Positions 1 to 9,192 of a stretch of DNA of 64,000 bases are shown piece after piece; position 1 is the first letter of the stretch, and each line of letters starts with the position of its first letter. The translations under genes were made by a program, and so were the position numbers. The DNA is taken from NCBI GenBank assembly GCA_032622095.1, contig CP136069.1:89334618-89398617 (forward strand), given 5' to 3'. The notes beneath the pieces are model-generated. The model did no database searches, was not told where the DNA came from, and was given only the letters and a program-made list of their open reading frames with translations. The stretch is from Siphonodentalium dalli (Eukaryota; Mollusca; Scaphopoda; Gadilida; Siphonodentaliidae).

Positions 1-402
1 TTTTCGCAACATGTATACTTTTGTCCGAGCTTTTATTCCTACATTTTTCGGTCAATTTTTTAAAAACGTGGCACAGATATTTAGTACCATGGGAACTTGT
101 GCACCTGCGATTATGACGTCTGTCCGACATTTTTTGGTGGAGTTATCCCCCTTTTTCGACTTAGAAACTTTTTTTGCAACATGCATAATTTTGTCCGAGC
201 TTTTATTCCTACATTTTTCGGTCAATGTTTTTTAATCTTGGCACTGTTATTTAGTACCATGGGAACCTGTGCACCTGCGATTATGACGTCTGTCCGACAT
301 TTTTTGTGTGGAGTTATTCCCATTTTTCGACTTAGAAATTTTTTCGCAACATACATAATTTTGTCCAAGCTTTTATTCCTACATTTTTCGGTCAATAGGT
401 TT
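1..402. repeat. Tandem repeat, period 170 bp
   Basis: The string TTTTATTCCTACATTTTTCGG recurs at an exact 170-base spacing (units beginning near 21, 191 and 361), giving about 2.4 copies, with the first truncated by the window edge. Blocks ending TTTTTCGACTTAGAAA resemble units in the elements at 5.9-6.5 kb and 50.2-54.5 kb, so this is probably part of the same dispersed family. Open frames here are shadows. Confidence 0.8.
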
Positions 403-554
403 AAGATTAGGGTTATGGTTGTACACCTGCAATGGGAACTGTTAATTTATTATTTTAACTAAATGTTTACTGACATGTGAAACATCTTAGTATTTTAAAA
501 ACGGGGGTATCCGTAGTCCCATTGGGACAGTCACACCTCTAGTTTTGTTTGGTT

Positions 555-985
555 CTGGTTGGGCACAATTAAAATATTGTTGGCTGCATAGATCTGTTCA
601 GATATTTATTGGCTAAAAAATGCAGACATTGTTGAGTAAATTCAAATAAGTTGAAGTCATCTTGGGTTCTCATTTGGTCACAAATTGGGTCAGTTGTCCA
701 AAAGCTTTTTGGGTTCCCTTGTTGGGTATGAAAAAAATCCCTTGTTGGGTATGAAAAAAATCTCACAAATAGGCACATAGTGGGTCATCCAATATTTTTT
801 TGTTGGGTTCTGGTTTGGATATTATGGACTTTTTTTAAAGACAAATGAAGTCCAAACCACCTGTTGAGTACATTCACATGAAAGCCAAAAAATATGGTTG
901 GACAAAGAATAACTTGTCAGGGCTATTGGGTATACCCAACAACAGGGAAAATACCCAACAAGGCGGAAAATACCCAAGTGCCCAT
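555..985. repeat. Cluster of TTGGGT / ACCCAA words
   Basis: TTGGGT or ACCCAA words recur many times, including two tandem copies of a 23-bp unit ending GTATGAAAAAAATC around 717-762. The cluster lies in a non-coding stretch (403-1080) with no other recognisable content. Confidence 0.45.
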
Positions 986-1080
986 TGTACCCACAAAGTA
1001 ACCAATATATGCCCATATGTAAACACACTTTCGTTTTGTCCGTCCGTGCAGATATCTCAGCCATGGGGTATCAGATCTGA

Positions 1081-1238
1081 ATGAAATTTGAATATGTATT
1101 CTTCTGCACTTATATTATATTTTCGTCTTTCTGTTGTCTATGTTTATTATCTGAACATCCCTCCAAATGTGTTATAGACCATTCCAGTGTATACTTTTGT
1201 AGTTCAATGTGAGAATCCATTCAGTATAGAAAGGGTTA
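1081..1238 (-). mobile_element. C-family TTAA MITE, partial
   Basis: Reverse copy of the C-family element whose terminus is TTAA-CCCTTTNTACTAAATG. It contains TATTATCTGAACAT, GACCATTCCA and the terminal AGAAAGGGTTAA. The inner palindrome is lost. Confidence 0.55.
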
Positions 1239-1550
1239 AATTGGGCATATGAATCCTGAGTACCATGCAGTTAATAGGGTGTATGAATATGGAAGGCCAA
1301 AATTCACAATTATTATTACTTGCAATGAAGCACTATTCAAATGCACTGAAGTGCATTCAAATTGTATTGAAGCATAATCCAATAGCACTAAAAAACAATT
1401 GCGCAATTGAATTACAATGTACGCATGTAATGGCTAAACTCCTTCAAGTAATATTGAAATAACTAAGGAATAGCACTCCTCTAATAGTTTGGTCTTACAA
1501 TCAAAAATGTCTCTACAGAGCTTTAATATTAAGTCACCTGGCGGTGTAAG

Positions 1551-1713
1551 ATATAGAGGATCTCCAACGAGTTAGGTTGGGATATAAGATTTTATGAAAC
1601 AAGTTTGATAAATTTGATTCACAACGAGTCGTAGAGGAGTTGTGAATCAAATTTATCAAACGAATTTCATAAAATCTTATATCCCAACATAATGAGTTGA
1701 AGATTTTGTATAT
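1551..1713. mobile_element. G-type palindromic element 1, 13-nt spacer
   Basis: Two 50-nt arms (1576-1625 and 1639-1688) pair except for a 4-nt mid-arm block. They are separated by a 13-nt spacer, GAGTCGTAGAGGA. The outer ends (ATATAGAGGATCTCCAACGA on the left) match the right end of the element at 2657. Read in reverse, ACTCGT-like words sit at both junctions and in mid-arm. Confidence 0.7.
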
Positions 1714-2012
1714 CACATGAAAAAAATACCACATTGACATCGTTGGCTGAAATGCTTCACATCCGTATACGACAGAATTGCAGGCTCAGGATTGCCACGA
1801 AAAATATAGTCCCCCAATTTCCTCTTTGTTTTTGTGTCTATTTTCATTGGTGCAACGAAATTGGACAAGAATATTACTTTGATGAACAAATCAATCGATT
1901 TGTTTTGTCTGGTTTTGGTGTGCATAGTATTAATCCGCATAATCAATGTAAAGTAATTTAATTGGCGCTCTGCCAAATTGGGTGAAAGCGCATGCTTATT
2001 CTTGATTACCAC
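1713..2012 (-). CDS. Doubtful reading frame of about 99 residues
   Basis: The minus-strand frame contains NFVAPMKIDTKTKRKLGDYI and FSQRCQCGIFFM. Composition looks protein-like, but it lies inside the 902-bp I-family element and abuts a palindrome. It may be a decayed fragment of element coding sequence. No family is recognised. Confidence 0.2.
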   Translation of the reverse strand: MVIKNKHALSPNLAERQLNYFTLIMRINTMHTKTRQNKSIDLFIKVIFLSNFVAPMKIDTKTKRKLGDYIFRGNPEPAILSYTDVKHFSQRCQCGIFFM

Positions 2013-2199
2013 TGTCCGACATTCAGCTATTACTCACTAGAGAGAGATAAGAAAATATCTAATGGATTTTTCAATGATATTATATAGGGGTTTCATGTGA
2101 TATAGGGATAATAATTGCAGCAATTGAATGCTCTACAATGAATTGCACTTCAGCACAATTATTAATAAAAGTGGATTTGGCATCCCATATATGAATCCT

Positions 2200-2650
2200 G
2201 CATACAATTAAAAAATCACCTGAATCCTACGGACCAGAGGGTAGGGTTACTACCTCCTTTTATTACATGATCCTACCTTTATTCCATTCAATAGACCCAT
2301 TCTATAAATTGTGATATTAAACATTCGTTTAATAACAGGAAATAGTGCCAGGTGACCTTTGACTTCCGGTTTGTCGACCTGTTAACATTCCGTACGCTAC
2401 GTCTCAAAATACTATGCATGGCTTCCAATATTTTTCCAACAAACTATTACGAATGAAGAGTTTGAAAAGTTATGTCATTAAATATATGCCATTAAATGCG
2501 TTAAAAAGTCTATTTATCTGGGACTATTTCGTTACGCGGGCAAACAACGAATAGTTACGTGAAACGTCATCGCATGCCTTATAGAAGCCGACGTTAATTT
2601 CGCGTCACATTTGTCGATTTAAGTTTGTTTTGTCGATGTTTTGGATCATG
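2200..2650. other. Stretch without recognised features
   Basis: No exon, element end or repeat is evident between the I-family element and the next palindrome. No laminin-G coding sequence is seen here, although upstream crumbs exons might be expected. Confidence 0.4.
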
Positions 2651-2656
2651 TAATAA

Positions 2657-2816
2657 ATAGAATCTACAACTCGTCCCCAGTTTATAACGGAAATTACAAA
2701 ACTCGTCCAGTAAATTAGGTCTGGACCTCGCCAAAGGCTCGGTCCAGACCTAATTTACTGGACTCGTTTTGTAAATTCCGCTATAAACTGGGGACTCGTT
2801 GTAGATCCTCTATATT
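2657..2816. mobile_element. G-type palindromic element 2, 13-nt spacer
   Basis: A long inverted repeat with arms from about 2664 to 2809, centred on the 13-nt spacer TCGCCAAAGGCTC. The arm sequence (for example AGTAAATTAGGTCTGGACC) is unrelated to that of the element at 1551. Four ACTCGT words, all in the same orientation, interrupt the otherwise symmetric arms. The right end GTAGATCCTCTATAT is shared with the 1551 element. Confidence 0.75.
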
Positions 2817-2846
2817 CAGAATGCCAACTCTGACATATATTATATC

Positions 2847-3063
2847 TTTACTAAAAGGATTCTCCCATATAGTTATAAAAGTAGGCATATGCATTGGAAT
2901 TGTCTACTATGGACTATGGTTGTTCAAGAAGAAATATAACTAGATGAGAGATAGACAAACATATATCAGGTGCAGAAGTATTTCTATACGTTGGTGGGAA
3001 TTGTACAGATAATAAGTTCCAACAAATGTATGGCTGTTTGTTGAACTTGTTTATCTAAACATG
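2847..3063 (+). mobile_element. C-family TTAA MITE, ends eroded
   Basis: It contains CTAAAAGGATTCTCCC, CAGATAATAAGTTCCAACAA and the partner TTGTTGAACTTGTTTATCTA. It directly abuts the E-family element starting at 3073. Confidence 0.5.
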
Positions 3064-3072
3064 TCCAAAGGG

Positions 3073-3503
3073 CAAGCCTGCAAATACTGTGTCTGTCATT
3101 TGCAGAATGAGGTCCCCAGAGGGTGAATTTAGTGACGCTATCTATGCAGCCTATGCAGTCTAGCATCACCAAATTCACCCTCTGGGTACCTCATTCTGCT
3201 TAGGCCTCATCTTCTGGGAAGTATCTATATAGTCTCAAATTAACATTGTTTTTAGTTACTTTTGCCTTCTTGGAAAGTTTTTATATCCCCTAATTTTCAG
3301 AAGATATTAAAATGTATCATTGAGGTGACTCATGGGTGAACATCACCATGTTCAAATAGGGAAATTCAATCTGGTCCTAGGTCTCTCATAGCAGAATGGG
3401 GTGTGAATTTGGTGATGTCAGTCCGCCTTGCGGGACAGCGTCACTAAATTCACCGTCTGGGGACCTCATTCTGCAAATGACAGGCATATTATTTGCAGGC
3501 TTG
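3073..3503. mobile_element. E-family hAT-like MITE
   Basis: Termini are CAAGCCTGCAAAT and ATTTGCAGGCTTG. Inside are two hairpins built from GAATGAGGTCCCCAGAGGG and its complement, separated by a roughly 200-bp spacer. No target duplication is clear at this copy. Confidence 0.7.
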
Positions 3504-3568
3504 GTCAACGAATCATCGAGAATGTTTTCTGTTTACGGTTTCTCTTTCAACACTTGTGGCTAGGTTGA

Positions 3569-3783
3569 TTAACCCTTTCAGTGCCTAGTCCGATTTTTGT
3601 ATCAACCCATATTTCCTTGATCATTTTTCAAATTTATTGATTATAATAATGTGATTCATTGATGGAAAGAGCTCTAAGAGCTCTTTCCATCAATGTATCA
3701 CATTATTACAATCAATAAATTTGAAAAATGATCAAGGAAATATGGGTTGATACAAAAATCGGATTTGGCACTGAAAGGGTTAA
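3569..3783. mobile_element. D-family TTAA MITE, nearly perfect hairpin
   Basis: TTAA lies at both ends (3569-3572 and 3780-3783), with inverted termini CCCTTTCAGTGCC. The arms pair almost perfectly over the full 215 bp. TTAA duplication with CCC termini is typical of piggyBac-like elements. Confidence 0.75.
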
Positions 3784-4214
3784 ACTGATGAAACCCACGC
3801 AGTATCTTGAGTATACTTGAGCTTTACAGCTTATATAAATGTCTCAGGTACAGCATTCTTAAGTGTTCAGTAATATTAAGGTTGACAGTAAAGCCTATGG
3901 TATATCCCATCATATGATACCTTCTTTATACCTTTGTTTGTATTATTACCTAGCTGTCCTCACCCCTCTGTGTGTATGTGTATGTATGGTTATGTAGGTA
4001 TAATATAACAGGTTTGATTGTGGTTTGCCTCAGGTGATAGCTTTTGTATATATATTATATGGGTCATCTAAGATTCCTGAAATATCCAGAGTGTAGTGCA
4101 ATACCAACGGAGAAAGTTTTTCCTTTTAACGATAGTGTACCTCTTCCAGGCCACAATTGCAACAACATTTTTAAACAAACCTATTTCAAGACTAGCTTTT
4201 CTGATCCTCCCACT
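3784..4214. other. Stretch without recognised features
   Basis: Short GTGTATGTGTATGTATG and ATATAT runs occur near 3970-4060. No coding exon is recognised. Confidence 0.4.
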
Positions 4215-4695
4215 CAGTTACTATTGTATACATTGGACCGGTCTATTATTTAGTTTTTGGAGGGCTATTCAGGTAAAATGAGCAGATGGCAGACAGTCGA
4301 AAAGATAATAGAATTTCAGAAGGAATCATATTCATTGAAGGGAAATGTTTAGATAATAAGTTCAACAAACGATTGTCATATGTTAACCCTTTCATGACAG
4401 AGTAGCGCTTGTGCAGCATTAAATATTCTGTGCCAGTGCATTCTCTTATATATGCGAGTATCCCAAAGGGAGCCTCGCATATATAAGAGAATGCACTGGC
4501 TTACAAGATCAAGGTAAATATTGTTTGGCCAATGCCTTCTCTTATACATGCGAGGCGCCCTGTGGGCGACTGGCATGTATAAGAGTATGCATTGGCACAG
4601 GGTTTACGCAAAAAAATCAGGAAGTTCCCGTCATCAAAGGGTTAAACTTATTATCTGAATATTTCCTCAGGGAAGTATTTAGTACAAAGGGTTAA
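4215..4695 (+). mobile_element. C-family TTAA MITE split by a B-family MITE
   Basis: The C-family arms GATAATAAGTTCAACAAACG and ACTTATTATCTGAATATTTC are separated by a complete B element (4383-4645). TTAA ends the C copy at 4692-4695. The nesting shows the B copy inserted later. Confidence 0.6.
4383..4645. mobile_element. B-family TTAA MITE
   Basis: Flanked by TTAA on both sides with CCCTTTCATGAC-type termini. It contains two internal hairpins made of CATTCTCTTATATATGCGAG and its complement. It is inserted in the centre of a C-family element. Confidence 0.75.
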
Positions 4696-5106
4696 CAGGA
4701 AGCTGTGAAGACAGCTAACTGGGAGTTTTGTATAATGTTCCACCTGGCACATATATCACCATATATTATATCTCACGTGACTTTCTCGCATTCTGATTGG
4801 CTGCACACTGCTATACTATTTTACGATAGTACCCCAGTAGGATTCCTACATGCCTACTATTCTTGTTCTATTTATAGTAACAAACTCATTTCGCGAAATC
4901 GGGCTACCGCCCGAAGATACGGCCAACCTTAATCTATACCTTGTGCGATATTTGTTACAATATCGGTATACCATTAGATTTGCGGATGTCCGATGATATC
5001 AAGCCAATGTATTTAATGGTTTGTCCGTTTAGTTGGCAAGCGGCCAGTCCTAATTTTGCAATGTCAGGGGACGTTATTTATAATTTCCCTTTCCGGTTAA
5101 TCGAAG
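4696..5106. other. Stretch without recognised features
   Basis: A moderately GC-rich block (4880-5090) contains short open frames on the + strand but no family similarity that I recognise, and no credible splice pair. Confidence 0.35.
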
Positions 5107-5443
5107 TTAACCTCTTCGCTGCTATGACGTCCGTATCTATTACGGACGTAAAAGTGCACGCCGTGTGCTATATGGTCCGTAGGTACTACGGACCTACTTC
5201 AGCACACTAGAAGTAGGCCATTATACATAACTGGAACTCAGAGATTAGTGCATCGGAATAACTGTATCTCGACGTTTCAAACAGTGTATGATGTTCCACG
5301 ATTGTGAACAATGATAGCCTTTCAGCTGAGTCAGTTTTATGGTTCTTTTGACATTCCCGCTATATTTTCCCATTGGAAAATGCCAATAACGTCAACAGCC
5401 CAACACACGACGTCATAACGTCATTTAGCAGCGAAGAGGTTAA
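5107..5443 (+). mobile_element. F-family TTAA MITE
   Basis: TTAA-CCTCTTCGCTGCTATGACGT at the left and TTAGCAGCGAAGAGG-TTAA at the right. Near-identical copies are at 8223-8557 and, inverted and older, at 22761-23065. The form is piggyBac-like. Confidence 0.75.
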
Positions 5444-5689
5444 ACAAGTTAACTTCTAAATTTTCGCTAAAATGTTTTTTCTAATGGCGTATTTATAGAA
5501 ATGAATGTATGAATCACGAAGAGATGCCGTTACATGTAACTAATAACATATAGTTATGCTCCCCTGCCATCGTCAATATATTGCGGGTAAATTGTAAAAT
5601 CTGAGACCTGTTTCCAAAATTCAAGGTAAATACAAAATTTGACAAAATCAGACTCAGAAATTGTGTGACAATTGGCACAAATATTCGAT

Positions 5690-5850
5690 ATAATATAATA
5701 AATAATGAATGTCTTGTCGTTGACTATGCCAAAATAGTGGTCCTCGAGGAGGAATAGTCCACTCGCCTGCGGCTCGTGGACTATTCCTCCTCGAGGACCA
5801 CTATTTTGGCATAGTCAACTCCAAGCCATTCATTATATATATAATAGAGG
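5690..5850. mobile_element. G-type palindromic element 3, 13-nt spacer
   Basis: Perfect 44-bp arms (5719-5762 and 5776-5819) flank a 13-nt spacer, TCGCCTGCGGCTC. Outer AATGAATG/CATTCATT arms are separated from the inner arms by 7-nt unpaired junctions. The arm sequence is unrelated to the other two G-type elements. Confidence 0.75.
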
Positions 5851-5874
5851 ATGATATAGTGGACACAGGCCATT

Positions 5875-6506
5875 GTTATACCCCCACTTTCGAAGAAAAT
5901 GGGGGGTATACTGGATTGGCTGCGTCTGTCCGTTCGTCCGTCCGTCCGTCACGCTTTCTCCGTTCTTTTGTCCGTCCATCCGTCCGTCCGATCTCATAAC
6001 TTGAACAACTATGAACCGATTTCAATAAATTTTTGTATGCAATCTCCTTAGGACGGTCTCTCTGCATGATGCTAATTGCGGTTCGGTCCGACTTTTTTTT
6101 CTTCAAGTTACGCCTCTTTTTCGACTTATTTTGACTTAGAAAATTCTGTCCGACTTAATAACTTTAACAAATATGAACAGATTTCAATAATTTTTGGTAT
6201 ACATGCTTCTCACAATACCCTCTCTATATGAAGCGGCTAGGGATTGGCTCAGACTGTTTTTCGTAATATTACACCTCATTTTCGACTTATTTTGACTTAG
6301 AAAATTATGTCTGACTTAATAACTTTAACAAATATGAACCGATTTGAATAATTTTTTCTGTACAAGCTTCTTGTGACACCATATCGATATTATTAGTCAG
6401 AATTTTTCTTTAAAGTTAAAAATCTTTTTGGTTGAGTTTACGGATAATGCGGGTTGAATTTGCCACGGTGGGGGTATGCTAGCACTCGAGTGCACACCTC
6501 TTGTTA
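5875..6506 (+). mobile_element. H-family element with TATACCCCCAC ends
   Basis: The left end TTATACCCCCAC and the right GGTGGGGGTAT form short inverted termini. The interior has a GTCC-rich microsatellite and about two tandem units with GACTTAATAACTTTAACAAA. An inverted, truncated copy is at 58946-59480. Confidence 0.6.
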
Positions 6507-6580
6507 TGCTTAGCTATAACAACAATTTGATTTTACAATTCTTTAGTGTATTTATCCTGGGGCAATGACTATTATCTTAC

Positions 6581-6797
6581 TACAGTAATGCCCTAAATAA
6601 TTGACTCCTTAACCACAGCAGAATTATGGGTAATTTTTCATGATTTAGTCGGAAATATGGCTTGTTGCAATTCATCGGAAAGCTCTCAGTGAGAGCTTTC
6701 CTATGAATTGCAACAAGCCATATTTCCGACTAAATCCCGTAAAATTACCCATAATTCTGCTGGGGTTAAGGAGTCAATTATTTAGGGCATTACTGTA
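6581..6797. mobile_element. A-family palindromic MITE
   Basis: TA followed by CAGTAATGCCCTAAATAAT, with the inverted copy at the right end followed by TA. The whole element folds into a hairpin with a 4-nt loop in AAGCTCTCAGTGAGAGCTTT. TA duplication and CAGT termini suggest a Tc1/mariner (pogo-like) non-autonomous element. Confidence 0.75.
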
Positions 6798-6799
6798 AG

Positions 6800-7012
6800 A
6801 TCAAACCTTTCAAGGGTGTTTTTCCCCATTTTCTAAGCAGATGACAGACAGTCAAAGTGATCACACAAGTGCAGAAAGATTCCTGAGTCATTGGTGAGAA
6901 CTGTTCAGATAATAATTTCATCAAGCAACCTATGGATTTTTATTGAACTTATTATCTGAACATTTCCTAAGTGAACAACTTGTCAATGAGAATTTAGTAA
7001 ATAAAGGTTTAA
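6800..7012 (+). mobile_element. C-family TTAA MITE
   Basis: It contains GCAGATGACAGACAGTC, TTCAGATAATAATTTCATCA and ATTGAACTTATTATCTGAAC, ending GGTTTAACC. The right end is mutated from GGGTTAA. Confidence 0.5.
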
Positions 7013-7196
7013 CCCATTATGAATTGCAGTTTTATCTTGATTACAAATATTGAAAAGAAAAGGTGTTCTATCGGGCGTCTGAAAACTTTATTAAAGTTGC
7101 AATGCCTTTTGAGCCAATTCAGTTTGTGTTATATCATCAGTGGACATCATGTCCTAATCCAGTATGAGTTCAAATACTCAGGTATATTGACCATGC

Positions 7197-7413
7197 TACA
7201 GTAATGCTCTAAGTAATCGACTCCTTAACCACAGCAGAATTATGGGTAACTTTTCAGGATTTACTCGGAAATATGGCTTGTTGCCATTCATCGGAAAACT
7301 CTCCCCTAGAGCTTTCCGATGAATGGCAACAAGCCATATTTCCGACTAAATCCTGAAAAGTTACCCATAATTCTGCTGTGGTTAAGGAGTCGATTACTTA
7401 GGGTATTACTGTA
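7197..7413. mobile_element. A-family palindromic MITE
   Basis: A full-length copy flanked by TA, with arms pairing over about 100 bp either side of GAAAACTCTCCCCTAGAGCT. Confidence 0.75.
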
Positions 7414-7692
7414 TATTGATCATGCTATGCCAATAGTGATCACCCTTAAACAAAGCCATAACTCTGCAACAATTGAATGGTCTAAAACCCATTCCATGTG
7501 GATATTCCTCCGACATGGTGATTCATGAGCATATCAAAGATCATTCAAATCTGACCTATATGACAACTTATAGTTTCAGCTGCAAATTTGTTAAGGACAG
7601 ATGTACTGAACCCATTACCATATTCCCTGCCTAGTAAAAATGCATCTGTACCAACTTAGGATCTATGTATGTGTCATCGTAGGTCATATTTG

Positions 7693-8118
7693 CAAGCCTG
7701 AATTTAGTGTGTCTAAAATTTGCAGAATGAGGTTCCAAGAGGGTGCATTTAGTGATGCTACCCCACGCAGCAGGCTAATTCACCCACTGGGGACCTCAAT
7801 CTGTTTAGGCCTTCTTCTTTAGTTCTGGGAAGTATATATAGTCTCAAATTAATATTGTTTTTAGTTACTTTTTCACCTTCTGTTCAGTTTCTATATTCCC
7901 TAACTTGCAAAAGATAAATTGCTTAATTGAGTGAGTGATGGGTGAACATCACCAACTTCAACCGGTGAACTTCAATCTGATTCTAAGTCTCCCATATACA
8001 GAATGAAGTCCCCAGCGATTTAATTTGGTGATGGTAGCCCGCTATGCAGGATAGCGTCACTAAATTCACCCTATGGGACCTCATTCTGTTAATGTCAGAC
8101 ACACTGAATTCAGGCTTG
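7693..8118. mobile_element. E-family hAT-like MITE
   Basis: Termini CAAGCCTGAATTTAGTGTG and CACTGAATTCAGGCTTG. The flanking 8-mers CATATTTG (7685-7692) and CATGTTTG (8119-8126) match at 7 of 8 positions, consistent with an old hAT target duplication. Confidence 0.7.
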
Positions 8119-8222
8119 CATGTTTGAATGATCTTTAGTATTTTCTCATGAGGCAGCTAGAATGTAGGGAATAATATTTTATTATTATTAATTATTATTA
8201 TTTCTTCTGAAGTTATGACCCT

Positions 8223-8557
8223 TAACCTCTTCGCTGCTATGACGTCCGTACTATTACGGACGTAAAAGTGCACGCCGTGTGCTATATGGTCCGTAGGTTC
8301 TACGGACCTACTTCAGCACACTAGCAGTAGGCCATTATACATAACTGGAACTCTGAGATTGGTGCATCGGAATAACTGTATCTCGAAGTTTTAAACAGTG
8401 TATGATGTTCCACGATTGTGAACAATTATAGCCTTTCAACTGAGTCAGTTGCATGGTTCTTGTGGTATTCCCGTTATAGTTTCCCATTGGAAAATGGCAA
8501 TAACGTCAACAGCCCAGCACACGACGTCATAACGTCATTTAGCAGCGAAGATGTTAA
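8223..8557 (+). mobile_element. F-family TTAA MITE
   Basis: A near-identical copy of the element at 5107-5443, with TTAA at 8223-8226 and 8554-8557. The similarity suggests fairly recent activity. Confidence 0.75.
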
Positions 8558-8686
8558 GAGTACAAAATACATCCATTGCTGTCATCTTGAGATTGATATG
8601 AATTATATTTGGTATTGTTTTTGAGGATATCCACAGGCTCTTTTGTCCAGTCGTTGCAGGACGGATTAAGATAGTTTTCAAATTAA

Positions 8687-8941
8687 TTAACCCTTCCATG
8701 ACTTGAGCTTCCTGATATTTTGCGAAAATCCTATGCCAATCCATTCTCTTATATATGTGTGTCTCCCATATGGAGCCTCGCTTATATAAGAGAATGCATT
8801 GGCCTAACAATATTTACATTGACCTTGTATGCCAGTGCATTCTCTTATATATGCAACGCTCCCTACGGGAGACTCACATATATAAGAGAATGTACTGGCA
8901 CATGGTCTTTACCAGCGCAGCTCACGTCATGAAAGGGTTAT
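8687..8941. mobile_element. B-family TTAA MITE
   Basis: Left TTAA-CCCTTCCATGAC and right GTCATGAAAGGGTTAT. The two internal hairpins carry TCTCTTATATAT words. It lies in the crumbs intron just before the first visible exon. Confidence 0.7.
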
Positions 8942-9111
8942 TAAAGTCACCTCAGAAAATTAGTAAACCTCAGCAAAAAAAAAGACCTTTGATAGTATGT
9001 GTAGTACACTTGATCCAGGTTATTCTCTTCTTTTATATATATGCATGAACTCTTATCTATGTGTTAGTAGTAATAACATACATAATAACATGTTTTTTTT
9101 GTAATTTTCAG

Positions 9112-9192
9112 ATGACAGAGAATTGTACCAATGTTCCCTGCAAAAACAATGGATCATGTTGGCCTCAGACAATAATAACAAATGGGTCCACG
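9112..9192 (+). CDS. crb: crumbs exon a: first half of EGF repeat 1
   Basis: This is the first crumbs exon visible. The acceptor follows a T-rich tract (9091-9111) and the donor GTATGTAA starts at 9193. It is 81 nt and ends in phase 0, encoding [13 protein letters not shown] and a linker, which are cysteines 1-3 of an EGF domain. The other three cysteines are in the next exon. The phase-0 split inside an EGF domain differs from the phase-1 borders of the following exons. Confidence 0.85.

Larger units (their letters stand above)
1288..2189. mobile_element. I-family DNA element with 6-bp target duplication
   Basis: The ends read TATGGAAGGCCAAAATTCAC and, inverted on the right, GGATTTGGCATCCCATA. 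TATGAA is found immediately outside both ends (1282-1287 and 2190-2195). The second copy at 31393-31669 shares the termini and also has a 6-bp duplication. This copy is larger and carries a nested palindrome (1551-1713). Confidence 0.65.

Noticed and set aside
1-462. Overlapping frames of 74 and 121 residues at the window start
   Set aside because: They repeat with the 170-bp tandem unit and have no domain; they are by-products of the repeat.
1-9111. Laminin-G exons of crumbs
   Set aside because: Expected upstream of the EGF repeats, but nothing resembling them was found here; they are presumably farther left.
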